Shown here piece after piece: positions 32,093 through 44,922 of a stretch of 64,000 bases of DNA (the stretch's first letter is position 1; each line of letters begins with the position of its first letter). The DNA is from Siphonodentalium dalli (Eukaryota > Mollusca > Scaphopoda > Gadilida > Siphonodentaliidae): positions 3,056,066-3,120,065 of the forward strand of contig CP136069.1 of the NCBI GenBank assembly GCA_032622095.1, in the 5' to 3' direction. The position numbers and the translations under genes were made by a program. The notes under the pieces are model-generated. The model saw only the letters and a list, made by a program, of their open reading frames with translations, was not told the origin of the DNA and searched no databases.

Positions 32093-33102
32093 TTATGTTT
32101 TAATCCTGACTTGTTGAAAACTGTTTAATTTTGACATACCGTATATGTTCTAGTATACGTCCGTTGTTCGGCTTGAGAAAAAATACATGCTTATGTTTGA
32201 AGCAAAGTAGAGTGCTGAATTTAATACTATTAATAGTACATACGCAATTCGCGAATCTAGCTGGCGTGTCACATTTGTAGTTAATTATGATTATATAGCA
32301 ACGAATGCAAGATCGGAAAACTTAAATATCGGTTTCCAATATCCGAATAATGCCCGACATTTGAAGAATGCGGTTGTTCCGTTTAAACGCATTTTTGTTT
32401 CCCTCACTTTACATTTATGATTTATGTGTGGGACTCTAACCCCCACTTTATATTATTATATAATAATCCACTTGAATTCGTTTGAAATTCAGTGGCCATT
32501 TGATCCGTTTGAATGCGTTTTTACCGTTTTGCGGTTGTTCCATTTTAAACGCGTTTCCTTACATTGAAAGTGACCGGCACTCGTCAGCTAAATTGTCGAA
32601 TAATTATATTTAAATATAATTATATAAATATTTATTTTATCGATGGTTAAAGTCGAAAATGGGCCGTAAGAATTCCGATTACCCGTCATTATAATAAAAC
32701 ACACAAAAACACTTTTATTTTTTCACACGATACATCACAATCTTCTGTTTACCCAAAACATAAAATATTGGTATATGAATGTCTGTTCTATTTATCAAAA
32801 ATAAATAGAAGATCCACAACAAAAAATATTGCTATTGAAAGGGACACTGCCATGTTATTTGTGCTAACTTGTCTAACGAGCATGGCAACTAAAACATGAC
32901 ACGCCATATACGCCATATGGTATCTGTTCCATTAATAGCTACATATACCGGTTTAACCGCGACGTATCCGTTTTAACCGCACAATTTATTCGGTTCTCTT
33001 GCGTTTTAAACGCATCTTATAACCGCGGTTAGGTTAAAACGGAACGCAGTTAAACTGGGGTGCCACTTCAGTTAGATGGGCCATTTACTTAGGGCATAAC
33101 AG
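32093..33102 (+). mobile_element. Family A copy 2, 5'-truncated
   Basis: Homology to copy 1 starts at 'ttatgttttaatcc' (17945 in copy 1), so the GCGGTTA-rich left end is missing. It then follows copy 1 with a deletion around 32690. It ends with 'taaaccgcggttaggttaaaacggaacgcag...cagttagatgggccatttacttagggcataacag' followed by TA. No long ORF survives. Confidence 0.8.
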
Positions 33103-33650
33103 TATGCCGTTATATAAGTTACTAGTACATGTACGGTATGTCTGCGAATTGCATTTTACTCCTGTCTTGTTTTGTGACTGTTGTTGCATCTTCAAGTTTA
33201 TGACAACGGGTGTTTCCGAATGCCGATTTGCAATTTTACATGTAAATGCTTACTTTACAAATTTCGCGTGATATCAGTTCCAATAATCCGTTTAGTGGTT
33301 ATATATTAATCGTCGGGACGGCCGCATGGACGTTTTGATCTGTTTTTTTCTCTCGACAATTATCAATTGAAGTTAATACTATATCGCGAACGACGGTTGA
33401 TCGCCACATAAGTTATGATGGAACTTCATGGAAGTTCATAGAACGTTTCACAAATTGTCTAACCATTGACAAAACTTGTCAAATTGAGAATGCAACACAG
33501 AGGTACCGGTGTTGTGACGATGGCCTAGTTCGTCTATAAATAAATGAAGTGCGGGATTCCGCAAGTGACGGAGGAACCGACACATAAATAGGCCGATCGA
33601 AGTCCCGCAGGTCAGACCGAAACTACAAGACTTCATGACAACACCTGTTA
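33103..33650. other. Spacer between two facing family A right ends
   Basis: 548 bp of unique sequence with a TA at each edge. The minus strand has a 62-codon frame (33448-33636) with GC content above the surroundings and no recognisable family. The spacer may be host DNA between two insertions or DNA captured inside a composite element. Confidence 0.4.
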
Positions 33651-35101
33651 CTGTTATGCCCTAAGTAAATGGCCCATCTAACTGAAGTTGCACCCCAGTT
33701 TAACTGCGTTCCATTTTAACCTAACCGCGGTTATAAGATGCGTTTAAAACGCAAGAGAACCGAATAAATTGTGCGGTTAAAACGGATACGTCGCGGTTAA
33801 ACCGGTATATGTAGCTATTAATGGAACAGATACCATATGGCGTATATGGCGTGTCATGTTTTAGTTGCCATGCTCGTTAGACAAGTTAGCACAAATAACA
33901 TGGCAGTGTCCCTTTCAATAGCAATATTTTTTGTTGTGGATCTTCTATTTATTTTGGATAAATAGAACAGACATTCATATACCAATATTTTATGTTTTGG
34001 GTAAACGGAAGATTGTGATGTATGGTGTGAAAAAATAAAAGTGTTTTTGTGTGTTTTATTTATTTTTGGATTTCTTTTTATACCGTAATAATGTTGTATA
34101 CTTTATAGTAGCCTTTTGGTGAAAATAACAGTTGGGCTAACCCCAACTGGTAATCGGAATTCTTATGTCCCATTATCGACTTTAACCATCGATAAAATAA
34201 ATATTTATATAATTATATATAAATATAATTATTCGACAATTTAGCTGATGAGTGCCGGTCACTTTCAATGTAAGGAAACGCGTTTAAAATGGAACAACCG
34301 CAAAACGGAAAAAACGCATTCAAACGGATCAAATGGCCACTGAATTTCAAATGGATTCGAGTGGATAATTATATAATAATATAAAGTGGGGGTTAGAGTC
34401 CCACACATGCATCATAAATGTAAAGTGAGGGAAACAAAAATGCGTTTAAACGGAACAACCGCACTCTTCAAATGTCGGGCATTATTCGGATATCGGAAAC
34501 CGATATTTAAGTTTTCCGATCTTGCATTCGTTGCTACATGTATATAATCATAATTAACTACAAACGTGACGCGCCAGCTAGATTCGTGAATTGCGTACAG
34601 TGTATGTACTATTACTAGTATTAAATTCAGCACTCTACTTTGCTTCAAACATAAGCATGTATTTTTTCTCAAGCCGAACAACGGACGTATACTAGAACAT
34701 ATACGTCAAAATTATACAGTTTTCAACAAGTCGGGATTAAAACATAAAATATATCGTGTTGAGTACCGATGGTGATAACAAAAACATACAATCAACTCCT
34801 GGTCGATTATGAAGTTACCACTTTGCCGTGATCGCTAAAACACAAAACGATAACATACACTGGTAGATGCATGGGTAGTACCCCTCTCTTTCCCATTAAA
34901 TATTCAAATACCGGAAGGTTAACGTTTACATGTACGTGCGGTGTAACCGCAGTTAAGGGTTATTAACTGCGGTAACCTAACCGCATGTAACTGCGATGCC
35001 ACCGCAGTTACGGCAAATAACTGCGGTGCGGTTACGGTTTAACCCCAGTTGTAAACGGATTATAACTGCAGTTAATGGGTCATTTACTTAGGGCATAACA
35101 G
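33651..35101 (-). mobile_element. Family A copy 3, complete (1451 bp)
   Basis: CTGTTATGCCCTAAGTAAAT at left and 'catttacttagggcataacag' at right, TA on both sides (33649-33650, 35102-35103). It is reversed relative to copies 1 and 2. Its right end holds the dense AACTGCGGTTA/GCGGTTA cluster, about ten motifs in 150 bp, alternating in strand. The first 400 bp carries 'gcggttaaaacgg' motifs. TA duplication and ends resembling family B (both '..GT.ATGCCCTAA.TAA') suggest a mariner-like or related superfamily. There is no transposase frame. Confidence 0.85.
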
Positions 35102-35241
35102 TAATTTCATTGCTGTTTATTGATGATTTATGATCCATTGCCATCGACGTTTATTCTACATGTATGATTTGTGAGTATTATATTTCTATTATATTATATT
35201 GTAAGCTATTAATATGTAGCGCCTAATGTTTACAATATAAC

Positions 35242-35417
35242 AATAACATGATTTTTGAGGGCATTATTGTTTCTTAACGGCCCGATAGGAATGATTAACA
35301 GCCAGAGGGCCTATAAGCGGCCCGAGACGAAGTCGAGGGCCGCTAATAGGCACGAGGGCTGTTAATCATTCCGGGAGGGTCGTTAAGAAACCATAATGCC
35401 CGAAAAATCATGTTATT
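35242..35417. repeat. 176-bp palindrome
   Basis: AATAACATGATTTTTGAGGG at left is inverted as 'cccgaaaaatcatgttatt' at right. The arms run through 'cattattgtttcttaacggcccg', 'ggaatgattaacagcc' and 'ggcctataagcggcccgagac' to a centre of 'gaagtcg'. A GC-rich core sits within AT-rich flanks. It is probably a MITE; no clear target duplication. Confidence 0.8.
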
Positions 35418-35997
35418 ACTATTATTTCCACACACTATCATTATGTAAGTGTCGTACCCCGACAACAAATATTTCACAACATCTCCGAATTAACACAATT
35501 TAATCAAAATATATATAATAAGATATTTTTTTAATTTACATAAATCGCATGGATGGTCTGGGTTGTGTGCAAACAATTATCACGTGATCAAAACAAAAAT
35601 CATGTGACCAAAATACATCGAAATTAGGCAAAATATCACCGGCATCTGAGACCAAATAACTCGCGTAATAATGCTTAAATTGAAATAATATATACCTGTG
35701 TTTACCTTAGGATACCATTTAGTTAGGTATGTGTTCTATGTAACACATGGCAATCGGGTATTTCTTCGTTAAAAAGCTTTATTAGAATACAAAATTCCGA
35801 AAAAGTCATCGACAGTTTGGTCACGTGACGTGTCGGGCCATCTCGTGCTAACGACGAGCATATCCCATTAGCGCCCTAGGGCCATAATGAACGTACATAT
35901 TCACGTAATTTAGTTAGTGTTATGGGATTTTATCGCAGGATAAAACGTCATTAATATTCTAGAGAATGCCCTTATAGGTGGAAATAATACCGGTATG

Positions 35998-36060
35998 TGT
36001 CGATTCGATATTCGGTTCGATATTCGATTCGATTTCGTCGATTCGATATTCGGTTCGATC
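35998..36060. repeat. ATTCGATATTCGGTTCG microsatellite
   Basis: 'gattcgatattcggttcgatattcgattcgatttcgtcgattcgatattcggttcgatc': short interspersed ATTCGAT/GGTTCGAT units. Confidence 0.8.
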
Positions 36061-36734
36061 AAAATCTCCAATTCGCAGGACCCTACATCATAATCACACC
36101 GAGTATTGTACTGTGATGAAGTCAGATTTGGCAAAAAACAATCTTGGACAAATTGGGTGATCGATCTACAATGTACTCGATCACAGTGCACCTACGGTAC
36201 ATGTACATGTATGGCCGGCATTGGCCCCCATACACTGGAAACTGTACAGAGAAACAGAAAATATGTGACCTCAAATCACAAGTTTACATTACAATGATAC
36301 ATACTCAAGTTAGTATTTACAATTACAATTTACATTTACATTACATTTTACAACGAAATTAGGATGAGTAAAATCGAAATGCAAGTCATAAATCTCCAAT
36401 CAGGGAGAGTCAAGATAATATATGAAGGCTCTCTGTGAATACTCACTCAATCACGATTAGAATGTAATACCCTGGTGATTTATAATTCCGAAATTATTGA
36501 AATACCATTCACTAAAGGACGAGCAGTTACTTTTTTTGTCCCAAACAAGGGTGCGTTCACTTTTCTTCGCGGAGCAGTTAAAATTCTATTTTTAGAGTCC
36601 CAGTTCGTACCTACACGAGTTATCTCGCTTGGGTCAGTCACGAAAGTGATTTCAATGAGCGCAAGGACAAAAATGATTCGGGCAAAGAATGATTTTGCGA
36701 ACTGGTTTGTGATGTGACGGTGGCATGGGTGGAA

Positions 36735-37036
36735 TAAAGCACTCTGATTGAGGAAACTAGGCATTCCAAAACTAGACTACAGGAGAGAGCGATGTGACAT
36801 GATCCAAATGTTTAATATAATAGAAGGATATGATGAAGCTGATCTACCAATGATAATGGATAAAGAGAGTCGAACTAGAGGGCACAGTAAAAAAAAATGA
36901 GAAAGGAACTATTCACCAGTACGAGGACAAGCAGCAATTTTGTGGCGAGAAATATAAACTCATGGAACGGTCTATCAGAAATATGTGTCTCGGCAAATAC
37001 AATAAATGACTTTAAATCAATTCTAAATGATCAATG
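36735..37036 (+). pseudogene. CR1/L2-like reverse transcriptase, C-terminal end
   Basis: The plus strand reads RKLGIPKLDYRRERCDMIQM and then 'FNIIEGYD...SRTRGHSKK'. After a frameshift in an A-run near 36893 it continues FTSTRTSSNFVARNINSWNG, 'LSEICVSANTINDFKSIL' and a stop at 37034-37036. 'L..L.LP.L.YRR.R.DMI...NI', 'RGHS.K' and 'F..R..N.WN.L' are the conserved tail of CR1-clade ORF2 proteins, past the catalytic domain. The rest of the element (endonuclease, RT) is absent, and a TGA lies just upstream near 36744. It is a typical 5'-truncated, decayed copy. Family-level placement is by motif only. Confidence 0.75.
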
Positions 37037-37825
37037 AAGAGATAAAGAATTTTTTTTTTTTACTACGATTTCAAAGACATGCGTAACAAAAAGTTGAAAT
37101 CAAGAACAAACGTATTAGCCACAACAAGCGAAAGCTTATAAGGCTCAAGAATACAGGTAAAACACAGGTAAAAATACAGGTACGGTTACGGATGAGCCTA
37201 GCTATGAGGTGTCGTGTTAGTTCAACTTAGTTGACTCCTAACTGTATAGTGTCTAACGTGCACTGCATGGTTTTTCATCCGTATGCGCTTTGTGTGCAGG
37301 GTAGGCACATGGACCTAACTGTTATTTAATTACCCCCTGACTGGATTCTCCCAATCAGTTATAAGTATACATTGGAACTTTCTATCATTCATTTGGAGGT
37401 TAGGTGTGTCAGGAAAAATTAGCAGACGACACTGAAACATATACGAAAAGATAATAGGCCCGGGGCCCCAAGATGGATTGCCGCATTAATTGGTGGGAAA
37501 TGTTCTATACAACGCCATATATGCCTGGCAGTATACACCATATAAAGTCCTAATGATTTAAATCCGAATTAACGCGGGTGTGAAGGAGAAGATCACTCGA
37601 TCTTTTCGACCATCCCGGGCGCTTCGCGCCCATCTACTCACTTTACTTATCCGAATTAACGCTCCCAAATTACTATTGCTTTGGCTTCGGGGTAAATGCG
37701 GATGAAGATGGTTCCAAAACTCTTTGAGTGTTGGATATTTGGCAATCCGGCCAGATTTGTTGAACAAAATGTTTACCGGCATAAATAACAGGTTTTGGGC
37801 AATTTTATACTACAATTGACTAGCA
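37037..37825. other. No gene seen; weak F-core fragment
   Basis: No coding pattern is recognised. A 'gtcaggaaaaattagcagacgacactgaaacatatacg' at about 37408-37446 carries the family F core without its hairpin. A run of 'cgggcgcttcgcgccc' near 37615 is a short perfect inverted repeat. Confidence 0.4.
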
Positions 37826-38105
37826 ATGAACCCTCGATCGTTTGAAAGCCCTCCTGTTGCCAAACCTGCATACCAAATTTCATCGAGATCCGATGTAGCC
37901 CATGGTTGAGATATATATATCATCAGACGGACGGAAATCCAACATTTTATATAAACAAAGACGGATACTCTTGAACGGGAAAATGTGAACAACGTCAATA
38001 AACCCTCTTTTGAAAGCCCTCCTGATGACAAACCTGCATACCAAATTTCATGCGATAACACATGGTTGAGATATATGACAACACGGACGGACGCACGGAC
38101 GACCC
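37826..38105. repeat. 168-bp tandem repeat, 2 copies
   Basis: 'GAAAGCCCTCCTGNTGNCAAACCTGCATACCAAATTTCATNNNGAT' at 37844 and 38012, each followed by 'catggttgagatatat' and a (GGACGGA)-rich end. It belongs to the same broad class as the blocks at 6.3 and 26-27.9 kb. Confidence 0.75.
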
Positions 38106-38305
38106 GACCAACAAAATGGTACATGCACGCTTAGAACTAATGTGTATATATATAAACTACACACAATATGTTCTAATTTTGATCTTAAACAATTGTGTAT
38201 AGAAATTACGTTAGTAGATGAGATATGATCTATTTCAGACACGAACGTCGTAAAAAGCTACCATATTAAAAATCTGGCTACATTGTGTTTGTGCAGCACA
38301 AAGGG

Positions 38306-38526
38306 TTAACCCTTTACCCAACAGAACGGCCCTGTGCCAATGCATTCTCTTATATATGCGAGTCGACCATAGGTCGCCTCGCATATATAAGAGAATGCAT
38401 TGGCTTAACACATATTAAATATGATAAAATTGTCAAAGAATGTAGAAAAATATTATAAAAATAAAAGTGTTAAAAAAGAATTTTGTTAGGCCAATGCATT
38501 CTCTTATATATGCGAGGCGACCTATG
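38306..38526. mobile_element. Family C MITE truncated in its second hairpin
   Basis: TTAACCCTTTACCCAACAGA at left, intact hairpin 1 (about 38336-38402), an A/T spacer, then hairpin 2 stops after 'gcgaggcgacctatg'. The missing right side suggests a deletion or breakage at the palindrome centre. Confidence 0.8.
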
Positions 38527-38830
38527 ATATATACCGTCACGTAAAATGTAAGTATTTCTTACTTTTGTGTTATTAAAGAAGTTTGTCGGTTACAATTCAT
38601 TTTGCATTTTTTCTGATAAACCAAACTATTAATATTCAATTTGAAATTGGCCGGATCGATCAAAATGCAAGGCAGAGTTCAATCCTCGTTATAAGCTGGT
38701 CTATAGGTGGCCGCTACTATCACGTATTCATAATGTAATTAAGTCTATAAGCATCTTTTTTTTATTGAAGACCATTGTTGACTACTATTTATTTTGATTT
38801 GATCTATATGAATATGGATAATATATATTA

Positions 38831-38850
38831 ACCCCCCCCCCCCCCCCCCC
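38831..38850. repeat. Poly-C tract, about 20 bp
   Basis: Follows 'atatatattaa' and lies directly before the family E end at 38872. Confidence 0.85.
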
Positions 38851-38871
38851 AGCAAAAATGCAGAATGAATT

Positions 38872-39347
38872 GTAGATTATGCCATGAATCTCTAACGCCC
38901 GTAATGATCATATTCCACCATTACAAATCCTTGGAACTTTTTGAAGTTTTGACAGGGAACGAAACATAACACGGGGAATATATATCTTAAAGATTATCTG
39001 TTCGTTAATAATGTACTTCACTATATGTGACGGTCCCAACTCGAAAATTCATGCTTTTCAGCGACTTTTGAGGGCCGATATCGCAAGAAACATTCAATTC
39101 TTAACCCATGAAAATGTCCATTATTGTGAGAATCGTAAAGAGAAATCGCTCACAACGTCACTTAAATCGTGAAATTTCGAGTTGGGACCTTCACGTATAT
39201 ACAGTGAAGTACATTATAAAGAAATAGATAATAACAAAAAAATATATTCACTGTGTTATTTTTTCGATTTTATAAGGTTCCCTGTCAAAACTTCAAAAAG
39301 TTAATTCCCAAGTTTTGTAATGGTGGAATATGATCTCTACGGGCGTT
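38872..39347. mobile_element. Family E element, left part (split by retrotransposon)
   Basis: GTAGATTATGCCATGAATCT at the left end, 'catattccaccattacaaa', 'tttgaagttttgacagggaac' and 'gtacttcactatatgtgacggtcccaactcg'. The second arm follows from 'ttgggaccttcacg' to 'ggtggaatatgatctctACGGGCGTT'. The element stops here because the retrotransposon enters. Its remaining right end reappears at 59025 with the same ACGGGCGTT. Confidence 0.8.
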
Positions 39348-39463
39348 GTTTAAACATATTTTATTTGTTCATAAATTAAATTAGTTTATGACAAAAGGGA
39401 TTGGAGGACAAGTGCTAAATCACTTAGAATACCCTCCTCTCTGTATCATACTATAGTATGATA
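39348..39463 (-). mobile_element. 3' terminus of the non-LTR retrotransposon
   Basis: On the minus strand this reads '...ggagggtattctaagtgatttagcacttgtcctccaatccc...cataaactaatttaatttatgaacAAATAAAatatgtttaaac' and then the target duplication AACGCCCGT. The AATAAA-like signal 15 bp from the end and the abutting duplication support it as the true 3' end. It is cut off from the rest of the 3' UTR by the palindrome. Confidence 0.65.
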
Positions 39464-41339
39464 TAGTTAGGGAGCCCGCATATGTTCTATTTACACTTTT
39501 GCGTACAAAAGGTTTGACCCTCTAAAGTTGGTACCAATAATGGAACATTCTGAAAAACCGATTTCTTAAGTTGCGCATTCCTGGGGTTTAGGGGCCGCTG
39601 AACCCCAAAAAGTGCCAAAAGTCACTTCTATTTACACTTCCGCGTACATCGATGAATTTTGGTTTGATTATACTCCTAAGTATACTGATTAAGAAAAAAC
39701 AACTTAAGAAAGGGATTTTCCTGGGGGTTTTCAGATAAGAAAGGGGGTCCCATGCTGAACCCCAAAACGTGATTTTTCACTTTTTTTTACACTTTCGCGT
39801 ACATCCATAATTTTTTGTCTCAAAGTACTTTGATATATACTAATTATAAAAACACAACTTAAGAAGCAACTTTTCCTGGGGTTTTAAGATAAGAAGGGGG
39901 TCATCGGGTCACCCCCCAAAACGTAAAAAATCACTTTTATTTACATGATTGCATTCGTCCAACGTGTGTGTATGTGCGTACACCCCTGGAACGTGGCAAT
40001 ATTATAACCAATACATCCCTGAATAGATACGATCAACTTAAGAAATATATATTCATGTCGTTTTTCTGATAAGAACGAGACTTGTTACCCCACCTCCATC
40101 CCGCAACCCGATCCATTTTCTAGAACAATAAGTGAGCCATTTTTATGAAAATTATAGCGGGAAAATCTAGATAAATGTATACAAATGTATATATTTTCGT
40201 GAAGCTAAGACATAATGACCCTTTTTTGGGCCGAAATTGAAACTCACCATCCAAGATGGCCACCAAAATGGCCGCCGGAAGTTGAAAATATGACTTTTTT
40301 CGCAAATATCTTCTAGATCAATTCATGCTGTTTGGAACTGGTTGAGTAATGCAATTTTATTTTGTGTTTTGAATATTAACTCATCATTGGAGCAATTAAA
40401 TATGCAATTATTGGGGTCCTAACCCCTTCCGATCCCTCAAAAATTCGATTGTACAGAATGCGGTATAAAAAAAAAAAAAATCACAATTGGGATTCTAGTC
40501 ATATTTCAACAAGAAATGAACAGAACTTTGTAATGTAAGTGAGGCATATCATTACCTATGAATATTCCAAATCACTGGAACCAAAATTCTTACTTTGGCT
40601 CAAAATGGCTGCCAATATGGCCGCCAAAATATGGAAAATGGTAAATATTACACCAGCGTGTCCTGCAATCGCTTACAAGTTGTGTTGATGTATAAAATTG
40701 GATATTCTGCATTCTATTCATTGAATACTAACATGTCTGATGCACCATGGTTAATTGTTACTATTTTCACCACTGACATCGTAAAAAATATTGGACTTTT
40801 CTCTAAAAAAACTTGACATAAATATTGGCAAAAATTTAGTTTTCAGGTTTGGACCATTTTTTCAGGTAAAATATAACTATCTCTCGATTGAAAGGTGTTT
40901 ATTGTTTTGTTCTATCTTAAATGTGTCACACTACGGTGTTTATAGACCAAATTGCACAAGATGGCTTCCAAAATGGCAACCAAATTTGTAAAATGCTAAT
41001 TTTTTACATATATCCCGAACATTATCTGCATTATCCGAAAAGGTAGCAAATTGTGACTTACTTGGTTATTATACGTGTTAGTTTATTAAATGACAACTAG
41101 ATGTTCTATTCCCAGTTGTCCCAGTTCCGTATGGGGCATGACAAATTCATTTTAAAGTATGTAATTTTGCCGAGAACCTCTTTTGTGATGTTGGCCATAT
41201 TTATTGTAAGGAAATGGGCAGAACTTTGAGACAGAACTGAGGTGGACCATAATCTTTGGCTATTCTGGTCCATTGTGATAAAACAAATGTCAACAGGATA
41301 CAGTGTGGATGCCAAGATCGTAGCCAGGGAGTTACTCTG

Positions 41340-43680
41340 TGATCATATGTGAGGTGAATAGGTATACAGGGAGTTATTGTATGTGATGACTGATGTGAGT
41401 AGGTATACAATGAGTGACTATATGGTTATGAGTGGGTTGTCCATGGTAAGATGCATCTAGTTATACAGGGAGAGGTCATGGTCAGGTGTGAGGTGAATCG
41501 GTATGCATGGAGTGGCTGTATGGTGTATGGTTGTGTATATCCAGTACGGGTGCACCCGATGTGCCTGTATGGTCATTGGTGTGGTGTATGGATATAGCTA
41601 CATGGTCATCTATATGTTGATTATGTATATATGGAGTGACTGTACGGTCATGGGTGGGATGTACATGTGTTGTCTGTATGATCATGGATAAATAGGTAGT
41701 GATTTTATGGTTACGGGTAATGTGTATAGGTATACATGGAATGACTACGGTCATGATTGAATATGAATACCTGGCGTAAGCTGAGTGGACATTATCGAGC
41801 GTGTGGGTACATAGGGAGTGCCCTTGTGGTAACGGGTGGGATGTATATTTATATATCTCGTGGATGTATTATCATTGGTGGGTGTATAGGGCTTAGCTGT
41901 ATTATCATGGATGGCGTGTATGATTATACAGTGAATTGCTGAATTGTCATGTGTGAGGTGTATGCGCAAGTATGGATTGTTTGATTGGTCGTATGTGCGT
42001 GTTTTTTGTTTATCTGGAAGGGATGAATGGCCATTAGTGAGGTTTACATGTATACCTGGAGTGAATCTATGGTCTAGGGTGGGCTGCATATATGTATATC
42101 GAGTTGTTATATGACTGTGTGTGTCGAATAGGTATACATGTAGTGACTGTATGGTTAATGGTGAGATGGGTACATGTAGGTATACAAGTAGTGACTGTAT
42201 GATCATAAATGTAATGAACATCAATACATGTGGTGAGAGGCGTATGGGTATACATGTACCTGGTGTTCCTGTTTGGTGACCCGTGTCGGTTTCGTCATGT
42301 GTAGGTTATACCAGTACGCATACGTGTTGCTTTATTGTCATGGGCGAGGGATATGTATATATATCGAGTGGCTATATGGCCATGGATGAGGTGCATGTGC
42401 ATACATGGAGTGACTATACTGACATGGCTGGGGTGTATTAGTATATCTTGAGTGGCTGTTCGGCTATGTTGTGACAAATAGGGATACAGGGATTGACATG
42501 GCCAATGTTGAGGTGAATATGTATACAAGGATTGACCATGATCGTGTATGAATGTTTTGAATAGGTGCACACGGGGTGACTATATGGCCATAGGTCAGGT
42601 GAAGGAGTATACTAGGTAACATGGGTGAGGGTATGTGTATGAAGCGAGTGGCTATATGGCCATTGGTGATTTGCATATGTATACCGGAGTGACTTTATGG
42701 TCATTGTTGTGGTGTTGATGTATATATTGATTGTCTATTTGACCATGCGTTTGGAGAATATGTATACAGGGGATGACCCTATGGCCAATGGTGAGATGAA
42801 TGGGTATACAAGGAGTGACTATATGGTTATGGGTCATGTTTAGGAGTATACCCGGTGTGCCTGCATTGTGACGCGTGGCTGTATGGTCATCCGTGGTCAT
42901 GGGTCAGGTGTACATGTATACAGTGGGTCACTATATTGTTATGTCTGTCGTGTTTATGTATATATGTAATGACTGTGTGATAATGGGTGGCTATCGCTTT
43001 CCACGATATGACATGACATCTCTATTGATTAACATATCCTTGAGTTATTGTGGAAAGCGATAGCCACCCAATGTACACATGTACAACCCACCCATTACCC
43101 TAGTCACTCCTTATGTACATAAACACCACACAAATGACAACATAGTCACCCACTTTATACACGTACATGTACTAGTACACTTGATCATACTGCCATACTT
43201 GGTTATACCCGTACATACCTCAAATGACGATACAGCCACGAGTCACCATGCATGAACACCATGTATACACCTACACCCGACACATGACCATATAGTCACT
43301 CTATGTATACATATTCACTACAGTCACGACCATACAGCCACTACATGTATACATATTCGCCATACCCATGACCATAGTGTCAATCCAGGTATACATATGC
43401 GCATCACCAATGGTGAGCCCTTCCAGATATACCAATATCCGCACATACGACCACTCATAAGTTCCATACTTGCAATACTCACACACGCCAGCCATGATAA
43501 TAAATCTACTCCCCATACACCTCAAATGATAACACATCCACAACATATATAAATATACGTCCCACCGTTACCAACAGGGCACTCCCTATATACCCACACA
43601 TCATTCATGACCATACAATAACTCCCTGTATACATATTATCATCATCTATGATCATAAAGTAACTCCATGGCTGCCATCT
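41340..43680. repeat. Diverged minisatellite core of the giant palindrome
   Basis: Units of roughly 50-65 bp: 'gtatacatggagtgactatatggtcatgggtgaggtgtatNNgtatac', highly variable. Units read in this direction from 41340 to 42985 and in the opposite direction from 43070 to 43680. Frequent stop-free stretches on the minus strand produce spurious ORFs with His/Thr/Ile-rich repeats. Confidence 0.8.
42985..43069. repeat. Hairpin at the strand-switch point
   Basis: GGGTGGCTATCGCTTTCCAC and GTGGAAAGCGATAGCCACCC are perfect inverses separated by about 47 bp. The minisatellite reverses direction exactly here, so this is the physical turning point of the palindrome. Confidence 0.9.
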
Positions 43681-44901
43681 TGGCTTCCACCCTGTATCCA
43701 GTTGATAAATGTTTATCATAATGGGCCAGAATACCCACATATCATGGTTCATCTCAGTTCCGTCTCAAAGTTCTGCCCATTTCCTTTCAATAATATGCCC
43801 AGAATAACAAAAGAGGTTCTCCGCAAAATTCCATACTGCAACTTTAAAATGAATTTGTCATGCCCCATACGGAACTGGGACAAACAAAATAGAACGTAGT
43901 TGTCAATTAATTACATTGTAACTAACACGTACAATAGCCAAATGAGTCACAATTTGCCACCTTTTTCGGATAACGCAGATAATATTGTTCGGGATATGTT
44001 AACTTTTAACATTTTACAAATTTGGTTGCCATTTTGGAAGCCATCTTGAGCAATTTAGTCTATAAACACCGTATTGTGTCACATTTAAGATAGACCAAAA
44101 ACAATAAACACCTTTCAATCCAAATCTAGTTACATTTTACTTGAACAAATGGTCGAACCCTGAAAAGTGAATTTTTGCCGATATTTATGTCAAGTTTGTG
44201 AGAGAAAAATCCAATATTTCTGGTGATGTCAGTGGTGCCAATAGTAAAAATGATCCATGGTGCATCAGACATGTTAGTATGCAATGTATAGAAAACAGAT
44301 CAGCCAATTGTGTACATCAACCACAACTTGTAAGCGATTGCAGGACACCATGGGGCAATATTTACCATTTTCCATATTTCCATTTTCGCAGCCATTTTGA
44401 GCCAAGGTAAGATTTATGGTTCCAGAGATTTGGAATATTCATAGGTAATGATATGCCTCACTTACATTACAATGTTCTTTTCATTTCTTGTTGAAATATG
44501 ACTAGAATCCCAATTGTGATTTTTTGTAAAAGTTTGTACTGCGTTCTGTAAAATCGAATCTTTGAGGGATCGGAAGGGGTTAAGACCCCAATAATTGCAT
44601 ATGTAATTGCTCAAATGATCAGTTAATATACAAAACACAAAATAAAGTTGCATTACTCAACCAGTTCCAAACAGCATGAATTGATCTAGAAGATATTTGT
44701 GAAAAAAAAGTCATATTTTCAACTTCCGGCGGCCATTTTGGTGGCCATCTTGAATGGTGAGTTTCAATTTTGGCCCAAAAAAGTGTCATTATGTCTTGGC
44801 TTCACGAAAATATATACATTTGTATACCTTTTACCAGATTTTCCCGCTATAATTTTCATAAAACTGGCTCACTTATAGTTCTAGAAAATGGATCGGGTTG
44901 T

Positions 44902-44922
44902 GGGGGGGGGGGGGGGGGGGGG
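44902..44922. repeat. Poly-G tract present in one palindrome arm only
   Basis: 21 G in the right arm, where the left arm (about 40085-40110) reads 'gttaccccacctccatcccgcaaccc' with no homopolymer. It therefore arose after the arms separated. Confidence 0.85.

Noticed and set aside
41482-42570. ORFs of up to 157 codons in the palindrome centre
   Set aside because: They follow the diverged minisatellite, which has few stops on the minus strand. Residue patterns mirror the DNA repeat.
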